NCBI GenBank assembly: GCA_964508495.1
Contig: CAZDUA010000026.1
Span: forward strand, 1 to 12,484
DNA from: CABMGU01 sp964508495
GTDB lineage: Archaea; Nanobdellota; Nanobdellia; Woesearchaeales; ARS49
Length of the DNA stretch: 12,484 nucleotides
Reading direction: 5' to 3'
The translations under genes were made by a program, and so were the position numbers. This document shows, one piece after another, positions 6,029 to 11,351 of this stretch. Under the pieces are notes generated by a model that was given only the letters and a program-made list of their open reading frames with translations, ran no database searches and was not told the DNA's origin. Position 1 is the stretch's first letter. Each line of letters begins with the position of its first letter.

Positions 6029-7308
6029 CAGGACAAATACCCCCAAGTGTGCAATCTGTCAGAATCAGCATACCAGCGCATGCCAATATCAGTGCGATAA
6101 AACATGTTAGGAATCATAATGTTCTCAACACGAGAATAAACCTGCTTTCTCGCATCCTCCATAGTCTGGCCAGAGCCAGTAACAACAAGACAATAACCAG
6201 AATAACCCGCAAGACGCCAGTCACCCTCAACAGACTTCACATCACCCAAGTGCAAGCCATCAGTAGCCGGCTTCTTGAACAAAATAGTCGCATCTTCAGC
6301 ATACTTCTTGAAAGCAGCCATGTCATAAAACGGAAAAGGAGGACAGGCAACAACAATGCCAACCTGAAAACCTTTTTTTGTTTTCAACTCATAAGGCTTG
6401 TGATTGCCAAGCGCGTGCAAAAACTCGCCCATAGGCGAAGTAATGCCCTCCTGCTGAATACTGATGGTAGGATAACCAAAACGGCTGGTAAACTCCAACG
6501 GATGAATGCCTTTCGCGTTAACAATACAGTTGATATCAACATATCCAACATAGCCGGACTGCTGCAATGCAGGCTTCATCTTCAAAAGCGTCTCATTAAA
6601 AATCCTGTTAGGAGGAGCCCAGTACATATGCGTTCCCATCTCACCAGTAGAAGGACCAATGTCACCAGGGAACATTTTTTTATTCTCAAAATTCACATTA
6701 ATAGGAGTAATAAAGTCAACACCATTAAAGAAAGCGCCAACAGCAATCTCAACACCAAAAACATACTTCTGCAATTGGAAGCCAGTAATCTTCTTAGCCC
6801 ACGCCTTCTTGTAAAGCTCTAACAACTGCAAAACGTCCTTACCATCCTCTTCCTGACCGACAAAAAGCAATTCCTTCTCACCAGTTTTAGAAGTCGGCTT
6901 TAGAACATAACGGCCTGGATTTTTTGTTACGAACTTGATCGCTTCATCAAAATCAGTGAAATCCCAGTGAGGCAGGACATTAACTCCAACCTTTTTCAAC
7001 TCCTGCTGGCCAAACTCACGGTCTTCCTCAAGCTTGTCAGTATAAACAGAGCCTCCAACAACCGCCTTGCCCTGCTTCCTCAACTTATCAGCTTCTTGCC
7101 CAAAAAAAACATCATCAAAAACAATAACGTCAGCCCAGTCCTTAAGCTTCTCCCAATCCTCACACTTGTCAACAAAACCGTCGCAAATATCACGGCTGGC
7201 CTTCTCATTAATGAAATATTTCACATCATGGCCTTCTTTTTTTACCTCCCACGCAAGGTCTCCGACAAGAGCTTCCTCAGAAACAAACAAAAACTTCCTC
7301 TTTTCCAT
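6028..7308 (-). CDS. Divergent PurD-like ATP-grasp ligase
   Basis: A 426-residue protein with the overall plan of phosphoribosylamine-glycine ligase (PurD). It has an N-terminal Rossmann-like part, an ATP-grasp core (GRYVLKPTSKTGEKEL, 132-146; FGVEIAVGAFF, 184-194), then GDIGPSTGEMGT (215-226), LEFTSRFGYPT (271-281) and a C-terminal FYRTDIG (403-409). Several PurD hallmarks are altered. The N-terminal GGREHA loop reads SEEALVGDLAW, the GLAAGKGV loop reads TSKTGEKEL, and RFGDPE reads RFGYPT. No other purine gene is in the window. It is clearly ATP-grasp. Whether it makes glycinamide ribonucleotide or another amide is open. Predicted leaderless from the TATA box at 7331-7339 and translationally coupled to the hydrolase downstream. 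Confidence 0.75.
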   Translation of the reverse strand: MEKRKFLFVSEEALVGDLAWEVKKEGHDVKYFINEKASRDICDGFVDKCEDWEKLKDWADVIVFDDVFFGQEADKLRKQGKAVVGGSVYTDKLEEDREFGQQELKKVGVNVLPHWDFTDFDEAIKFVTKNPGRYVLKPTSKTGEKELLFVGQEEDGKDVLQLLELYKKAWAKKITGFQLQKYVFGVEIAVGAFFNGVDFITPINVNFENKKMFPGDIGPSTGEMGTHMYWAPPNRIFNETLLKMKPALQQSGYVGYVDINCIVNAKGIHPLEFTSRFGYPTISIQQEGITSPMGEFLHALGNHKPYELKTKKGFQVGIVVACPPFPFYDMAAFKKYAEDATILFKKPATDGLHLGDVKSVEGDWRLAGYSGYCLVVTGSGQTMEDARKQVYSRVENIMIPNMFYRTDIGMRWYADSDRLHTWGYLS

Positions 7309-7330
7309 AACGGAACATAATTCGAACCAC

Positions 7331-7339
7331 TATTTAAAA
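7331..7339 (-). promoter_or_regulatory. TATA box for the PurD-like gene
   Basis: Minus-strand TTTTAAATA is centred at 7335, exactly 27 bp before the ATG at 7308, and lies just beyond the 3' end of the SET gene. It predicts a leaderless transcript for the ATP-grasp/hydrolase pair. Confidence 0.65.
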
Positions 7340-7822
7340 TTATATATCTCTAAGCTCAGATTCAAACTCTTTCAAAAACCAAGAATCAAGAAAAGGCAAA
7401 TATTTTTTCTGCAAAACAGACGGCAAACGGAAGAATTCCCCATGCACGATCTTCCTGCACTCAGGACTTCCGCACTTGCAAATCATTTTCCAATTATCAA
7501 CATTTGGAACGCCATTTAAAGAATAATCAAACAACAACTCTCCGCCAGAACAAACGCCTTTCATCGCGTACACAACACCATCCCTCTCAAAAACATTAGG
7601 ATCGCAAGAATGATTTATGAATTTTACAGGAGAATCAACGATAATCCAGTCATGCAAACTAACTGCACTCATATGATTCAAAGCGTAACGAGACATCTTC
7701 AACGCGTCAACATCACGAACAACCTTTCCAGCGATAACGGCGACTTGAGCGCCTTCAACGAAATCACGCAAAGAAAATACACCCTTGCCACGACCAACAG
7801 TTTTTCGAACGACAACCGCCAT
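7340..7822 (-). CDS. SET-domain protein, probable lysine methyltransferase
   Basis: A 160-residue protein consisting almost only of a SET domain, the eukaryotic-type fold that transfers methyl groups from S-adenosylmethionine to lysine. Landmarks are GRGKGVFS near the N-terminus (10-17), FINHSCDPN (68-76), GGELLFDYS (93-101, containing the expected catalytic Tyr100) and a post-SET zinc motif CKCGSPEC (Cys115, Cys117, Cys122, with Cys73 as the likely fourth ligand). A C-terminal helical tail follows. The start at 7822 is chosen because a TATA box at 7848-7855 is correctly placed and the domain begins within ten residues. A longer frame back to 7891 would add a Phe/Tyr-rich stretch that overlaps the promoter region. 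Substrate unknown; the Alba protein or ribosomal proteins are candidates by analogy only. Confidence 0.82.
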   Translation of the reverse strand: MAVVVRKTVGRGKGVFSLRDFVEGAQVAVIAGKVVRDVDALKMSRYALNHMSAVSLHDWIIVDSPVKFINHSCDPNVFERDGVVYAMKGVCSGGELLFDYSLNGVPNVDNWKMICKCGSPECRKIVHGEFFRLPSVLQKKYLPFLDSWFLKEFESELRDI

Positions 7823-7847
7823 ATAAAACAAAAATACATACGGGAAA

Positions 7848-7855
7848 TATTTAAA
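7848..7855 (-). promoter_or_regulatory. TATA box for the SET gene
   Basis: Minus-strand TTTAAATA is centred about 29 bp before the ATG at 7822. It gives a leaderless or nearly leaderless transcript and argues against the longer start at 7891, which would lie upstream of the promoter. Confidence 0.55.
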
Positions 7856-7870
7856 GCTATGGACACAACG

Positions 7871-7879
7871 CATATAAAC
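7871..7879 (+). promoter_or_regulatory. Probable TATA box for the MetRS-beta-like gene
   Basis: CATATAAAC is centred near 7875. Transcription would start near 7901, leaving about 13 bases of leader that contain AAGGTGAT in front of the ATG at 7915. An alternative plus-strand element, TATTTAAAG at 7848-7856, would give a longer leader. Confidence 0.45.
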
Positions 7880-7914
7880 AAAGAACGCCAATAAAGACTG
7901 AAAAAGGTGATATT

Positions 7915-8322
7915 ATGACAAAAATCAAAACGGATGTTGGCGATTACAACAAAATTTCTCACAAAGACTTTGAAAAACTGCAATTACGCGTTGGAACAAT
8001 ATCAAAAATAAGACCGCACCCAAAAAACAAGCAGCAATACGTAATCATCGTCGACTGCGCAGCAGCAGATGAAGACATACAAGTGGTAGCGTCACTCGCA
8101 GACTCGTACAAAATGCCAGAGCTAATCGGAAAACAGGTCGTTGTACTCTGCAACATTGAACCAGAACTTGTAGGCGGGGAAGAAAGCCAAGGAATGCTCT
8201 TAATCTCGCACGCTGGAAAGAAAAAAGTAATGCTCACAACAGACAAAAAATGCCCTCCAGGCGCAGCAGTAAGCGGAATAATGAACGGAGAATGCAAACA
8301 TTTCGAGGAGAGGGAACATTAA
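7915..8322 (+). CDS. Stand-alone tRNA-binding protein (MetRS beta / EMAPII-like OB fold)
   Basis: A 135-residue protein matching the tRNA-binding domain found at the C-terminus of methionyl-tRNA synthetase and, in archaea, as a separate beta subunit. Key parts are FEKLQLRVGTI (19-29), HPKNKQQYVIIVD (35-47), VVASLADSYKMPELIGKQ (57-74) and the diagnostic EESQGMLL (89-96). It probably binds tRNA in trans and helps MetRS, which is not in this window; CsaA-like chaperone activity is the alternative. GGTGA four bases before the ATG is a good ribosome binding site. The last codons lie inside an 8-bp inverted repeat and a 15-bp direct repeat whose second copy precedes the mutase start. Confidence 0.88.
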   Translation: MTKIKTDVGDYNKISHKDFEKLQLRVGTISKIRPHPKNKQQYVIIVDCAAADEDIQVVASLADSYKMPELIGKQVVVLCNIEPELVGGEESQGMLLISHAGKKKVMLTTDKKCPPGAAVSGIMNGECKHFEEREH

Positions 8323-8342
8323 AATGATAATCTGCTCCTCGA
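8303..8342 (+). repeat. 8-bp inverted repeat across the stop of the MetRS-beta-like gene
   Basis: TCGAGGAG at 8303-8310 and CTCCTCGA at 8335-8342 are perfect reverse complements separated by 24 bases. In RNA the stem would pair the GGAG ribosome binding site of the short frame at 8324. The loop would contain the stop codon of the upstream gene and that ATG. Confidence 0.5.
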
Positions 8343-8416
8343 CAACACTCGGAAATTTGGAGTACCAACACATAACTTTAGCAAATTTCCGATGCTTCAA
8401 CGAGAGGGAACATTAA
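8324..8416 (+). CDS. Possible 30-codon ORF between the tRNA-binding and mutase genes
   Basis: An ATG at 8324, ten bases after a GAGGG-type ribosome binding site, opens a 30-residue frame. Its stop TAA overlaps the mutase ATG as TAATG. The last four residues, EREH, are identical to the end of the upstream gene because both come from the 15-bp repeat. The peptide has no recognisable domain and two Cys (residues 4 and 24). It could be a translated leader that couples the mutase to the upstream gene, or an accidental frame inside an inserted segment. I list it as tentative. Confidence 0.3.
   Translation: MIICSSTTLGNLEYQHITLANFRCFNEREH
8351..8390 (+). repeat. 9-bp inverted repeat upstream of the mutase gene
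   Basis: GGAAATTTG (8351-8359) and CAAATTTCC (8382-8390) are perfect reverse complements with a 22-base spacer. The arms could form an RNA hairpin or act as a split DNA operator. It lies wholly inside the 79-bp segment between the 15-bp direct repeats. Confidence 0.6.
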
Positions 8417-9729
8417 TGGCAGGAGCCTTCAGGGCGTACGACATAAGAGGACTCTACCCGTCTGAAATCAACGAAGAAATAGCGTACAAAGCAGGAAGAG
8501 CAATCGTAACATTTCTAAAAGCAAAACAAGTCATAGTGGGCAGGGACTGCAGAACAAGCTCATTACCACTGAAAAAATCATTAGTTTACGGAATAACGGA
8601 CCAAGGATGCGATGTGGTGGACACGAACTATTGCAATACTCCAATGTGCTATTACGCAGCGCAAAAAATGCACGCGCTAATGATAACAGCATCACACAAC
8701 CCAAAAGAATACAACGGAATAAAAATCACAAGAAAAGGAGTCGAACCGATAGGCGAGCACAACGGCATGAAAGAAATCGAGAAAAAAACGCTCGGATGCC
8801 ACTTCAAAGAATCAACCAAAAAAGGGAAGGTCACCGTCAAAAACATACTGCCTGCATACGTAAAAGAAGTCAGAAAAATAGTCAGCGGAAAATACAAGCC
8901 GATAAAAGTGCTCATTGACGGCGGAAACGGAATGGCCGGACACGTCGTGCCAACACTGCTCAAAGGACTGCCGATAAAGTACAAACTCTTATACGGAGAA
9001 ATGGACGGCAATTTCCCAAACCACACTCCAAACCCACTGGTGCCAGAAAACACCGCAGACCTCCAAAGAGAAGTCGTCAAAGGAAAATACGATTTAGGAG
9101 TTGCCTATGACGCAGACTGCGACAGAGTATTCTTTGTAGACGAAAAAGGAAGAAGAGTGCAATCAGCATTTGCACTTCTATTGTTCGCAAAACACCTGCT
9201 AAAAAAAGGAGAAAGCGCGGCATACTCAGTCAACCTGAGCAGAATAGTCAAAGAAGGGCTAGAGGAAATCGGGGCAAAAGCGAGGCCAAGCATGATAGGA
9301 CACACAGAAGTCCCCCTCACAATGAAAAAATACAAAGCAATAATCGGAGGAGAAATCAGCGGACATTTCTACTTCAAAAAATTCAAGTATGCTGATTCAG
9401 GAGACATAGGAGCGCTGATGATGATGTCGATACTGTCCCAAACAGACAAAAAAATGAGCCAGCTAATCAAGCCATACGAAAAGTACGCGACTTCCGAGGA
9501 AATAAACTACAAAGTGCTAGACAAACCGGCCTCGATGAAAAGAATAGAAGAAGCATACAAGGGAAAAATAAAAATGAGAATAGACGGGTTCAACATAGAC
9601 GCAGGAGACTACTGGTTTAACATCAGATTCAGCAAAACGGAAAATTATGTAAGACTAAACTGCGAAGCAACAAGCCAGAAAAAACTCAAACAAGCAATAG
9701 AATGGCTTTCTAAATTAATACAGGGATAA
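8416..9729 (+). CDS. manB: Phosphomannomutase/phosphoglucomutase
   Basis: An alpha-D-phosphohexomutase that interconverts hexose 1- and 6-phosphates for nucleotide-sugar and glycan synthesis. The 437 residues from ATG 8416 show all four domains. The active serine loop is MITASHNPKEYNG (Ser93), the magnesium loop is DADCDRVFFVD, the sugar-specificity loop is GGEISGHFYF, and a C-terminal phosphate-binding domain is present. The GEISGH form is shared by bifunctional PMM/PGM enzymes, so the exact sugar is not settled. An in-frame ATG at 8392 would add eight residues. The 8416 start is preferred because GAGAGGG lies seven bases upstream and homologues begin close to AFRAYDIRG. No TATA box is visible at leaderless distance, so co-transcription with the MetRS-beta-like gene is likely. 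Confidence 0.92.
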   Translation: MAGAFRAYDIRGLYPSEINEEIAYKAGRAIVTFLKAKQVIVGRDCRTSSLPLKKSLVYGITDQGCDVVDTNYCNTPMCYYAAQKMHALMITASHNPKEYNGIKITRKGVEPIGEHNGMKEIEKKTLGCHFKESTKKGKVTVKNILPAYVKEVRKIVSGKYKPIKVLIDGGNGMAGHVVPTLLKGLPIKYKLLYGEMDGNFPNHTPNPLVPENTADLQREVVKGKYDLGVAYDADCDRVFFVDEKGRRVQSAFALLLFAKHLLKKGESAAYSVNLSRIVKEGLEEIGAKARPSMIGHTEVPLTMKKYKAIIGGEISGHFYFKKFKYADSGDIGALMMMSILSQTDKKMSQLIKPYEKYATSEEINYKVLDKPASMKRIEEAYKGKIKMRIDGFNIDAGDYWFNIRFSKTENYVRLNCEATSQKKLKQAIEWLSKLIQG

Positions 9730-11277
9730 TCACGCGGCTTTTTGAGGCTTTTCTTTCAGAGACCTAACTTCTTCAGAAGAAAAAACGCGCGCTGTAATCT
9801 CCTCCTTCTCAATCTCGCCAACCATAGGTTCATTATCACGGATTATAACAACATGAGAAACAAAAACCCTGTTCCTACCTGCTTCTTTAGCATTGTACAA
9901 AGCACGGTCAGCAAGAGCGAAGACAAGATTTGCAGCTTTATCAATAACAGAGTCAGGAACGTGCTCGTGAGTGCCCTTAAACGAAGCAACACCAACGCTG
10001 ACAGTAATAGCAGGCCTGTCAGTAATCTTCTTCTCCAGCACAAAACGCGCGGAAAGCATTTCAACAGCCCTGCGCAAACGATCAGCCATTGCAAAACGGG
10101 CAGCAATAGGAGCACGCACGATCAAAACAAATTCCTCACCGCCGTACCTAAACAACGGGTCGCGCCTTTCCTTCTTTGACGAAAGAATGTTCACAACCTC
10201 AATCAAAGCCTCATCACCCATCTGGTGATTGTAATTATCATTAATCAGCTTAAACTTGTCCAAATCAAAAACAACGACAGAAATCTCCTCACCAAGCTCC
10301 TGAGCTTCCCGAACTATTTCCTTGACCTTTTTCATGTAAAAAGTCTTGTTAAAAATTCCAGTCATGCCATCAGTAATAGACTCCCAAGCGCGCTCAAAAA
10401 AAGACTCCTTCACATGGCTAAACGCCTGAACGCCAACCTTTGACAACAAAGACTTGCACTTATCATCAGTAAGCTTCGGATGACGCTGGACAAGCAAACT
10501 ATACTCGGTAATCTCATCAGGCTTTGTAAGCCTGCGTATATCTGTCTTGATATCATCAACAGTAATCCTGCTCTTACTGAGCTGGCGCTCCGAGATCAAA
10601 GCGCGCACTTTGCTGGCAACGTCAAGCTTAATGCGCAAAACAGCATTAATCGGGTCAATAACAACATTCTTCTCCTTAAACAAGGCAACCTGCAGACTGC
10701 TGACAAGCTGAACAAGCTCATCAGCAATTTTAATGCGCTCATTCTTATCCTGAGCAAGCTCGAGATTTGAAAGTTTCTTTTCCTCCTCATCAATCAAGCC
10801 CAGCTCCTGCTGGATGACGGGGCCAAGCTGTTTAACAGCAGAACGCAATTGGTCGCTCAAAGACTTCTCACGCACCTGATGCTTGAGCAACTCCTCAGTT
10901 TTCTGCAAAAAAACAGCAATCTTATGCTTGGCTTCCTCACCAAACTTTCCCTGCGCATAAGCCTGCTGGGCCTCAGCAACCTCTTTCTGCAAAATAGACT
11001 CTCCAACAGAAAGCTGCTCCAACTCTTTCTTAACAGCCTCTTCCTCTTTCGCCACATAATCAGTGTTCTTGAAAATAGGAAAAATATCAGAACGAATCCT
11101 TGAAATAACGCTCTTAATCTCTCCGCCCCTTTGAGATTCAGCAAGCAAAGAAATAGCGTACTTGCGATGCGGATACCAAGTCTGCATTCGCGACTCAAAA
11201 GTCCTAATAATCTCCTGCTCCTGCTTTCCAAGCAACAACAAAGCCTGAGCTGTATACTCAATCTCCTCTTTATCCAT
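9730..11277 (-). CDS. Soluble GGDEF-domain protein (putative diguanylate cyclase)
   Basis: GGDEF enzymes make cyclic di-GMP from two GTP. This 515-residue protein has a GGDEF domain at about 302-472 with DGMTGIFN (303-310), FDLDKFKLIND (337-347, metal-binding Asp338 and Asp340), RYGGEEF (377-383, intact GG[D/E]EF active site) and ADRALYNAKEAGRNR (456-470). The product-inhibition I-site should read RxxD five residues before GGEEF. Here it reads ERRD (370-373), so the key Arg is lost. The first 300 residues are helical and charged, with probable coiled coil at about 75-200. There is no membrane segment and no recognised sensor domain. A 45-residue tail follows the cyclase. No EAL, HD-GYP or PilZ partner is visible. 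The gene has a leaderless-type promoter and abuts the mutase stop codon with no gap. Confidence 0.88.
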   Translation of the reverse strand: MDKEEIEYTAQALLLLGKQEQEIIRTFESRMQTWYPHRKYAISLLAESQRGGEIKSVISRIRSDIFPIFKNTDYVAKEEEAVKKELEQLSVGESILQKEVAEAQQAYAQGKFGEEAKHKIAVFLQKTEELLKHQVREKSLSDQLRSAVKQLGPVIQQELGLIDEEEKKLSNLELAQDKNERIKIADELVQLVSSLQVALFKEKNVVIDPINAVLRIKLDVASKVRALISERQLSKSRITVDDIKTDIRRLTKPDEITEYSLLVQRHPKLTDDKCKSLLSKVGVQAFSHVKESFFERAWESITDGMTGIFNKTFYMKKVKEIVREAQELGEEISVVVFDLDKFKLINDNYNHQMGDEALIEVVNILSSKKERRDPLFRYGGEEFVLIVRAPIAARFAMADRLRRAVEMLSARFVLEKKITDRPAITVSVGVASFKGTHEHVPDSVIDKAANLVFALADRALYNAKEAGRNRVFVSHVVIIRDNEPMVGEIEKEEITARVFSSEEVRSLKEKPQKAA

Positions 11278-11298
11278 GCTTTAAAAACTGGCTTTTAG

Positions 11299-11307
11299 TT
11301 ATATAAG
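11299..11307 (-). promoter_or_regulatory. TATA box for the GGDEF gene
   Basis: Minus-strand CTTATATAA is centred at 11303, 26 bp before the ATG at 11277, predicting a leaderless transcript. It is back-to-back with the aIF2 gamma promoter 17 bp to the right. Confidence 0.65.
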
Positions 11308-11323
11308 CCTTTCGCCAACAAGA

Positions 11324-11331
11324 TTTATAAA
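11324..11331 (+). promoter_or_regulatory. TATA box for aIF2 gamma
   Basis: TTTATAAA is centred at 11327.5, about 25 bp before the ATG at 11352 and 27-28 bp before the second in-frame ATG at 11355. No clear Shine-Dalgarno sequence precedes either, so the transcript is probably leaderless. The distance slightly favours the second ATG. Confidence 0.6.
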
Positions 11332-11351
11332 GTCGCCATATACACGTCGAG

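Larger units (their letters stand above)
8308..8416 (+). repeat. 15-bp direct repeat bracketing the intergenic insert
   Basis: GAGAGGGAACATTAA occurs at 8308-8322, where it ends the MetRS-beta-like gene, and again at 8402-8416, where it supplies the ribosome binding site and first base of the mutase start. The two copies are 94 bp apart, with 79 bp between them (8323-8401). The arrangement could be a target-site duplication around a tiny insertion, or a local duplication. Confidence 0.75.

Noticed and set aside
6049..6822. Long plus-strand open frame (257 codons) opposite the PurD-like gene
   Set aside because: It lies entirely antisense to a gene with clear ATP-grasp motifs, has no promoter or ribosome binding site of note, and its composition (many Asn, Arg, Thr, Leu) is typical of the complement of an AT-rich coding strand.
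7823..7891. Longer N-terminus for the SET protein (23 extra residues from 7891)
   Set aside because: The extension would start upstream of a well-placed TATA box (7848-7855), overlaps the divergent promoter, and reads as a Phe/Tyr-rich stretch not expected before a SET domain.
8652..9080. Minus-strand frame of 142 codons inside the mutase gene, with hydrophobic segments
   Set aside because: It overlaps the catalytic core of a clear phosphohexomutase. The hydrophobic look comes from reading the complement of Lys/Gly/Glu-rich codons.
9742..10179. Plus-strand frame of 145 codons opposite the GGDEF domain
   Set aside because: It is fully antisense to the conserved cyclase domain, with no start signals and no recognisable protein features.
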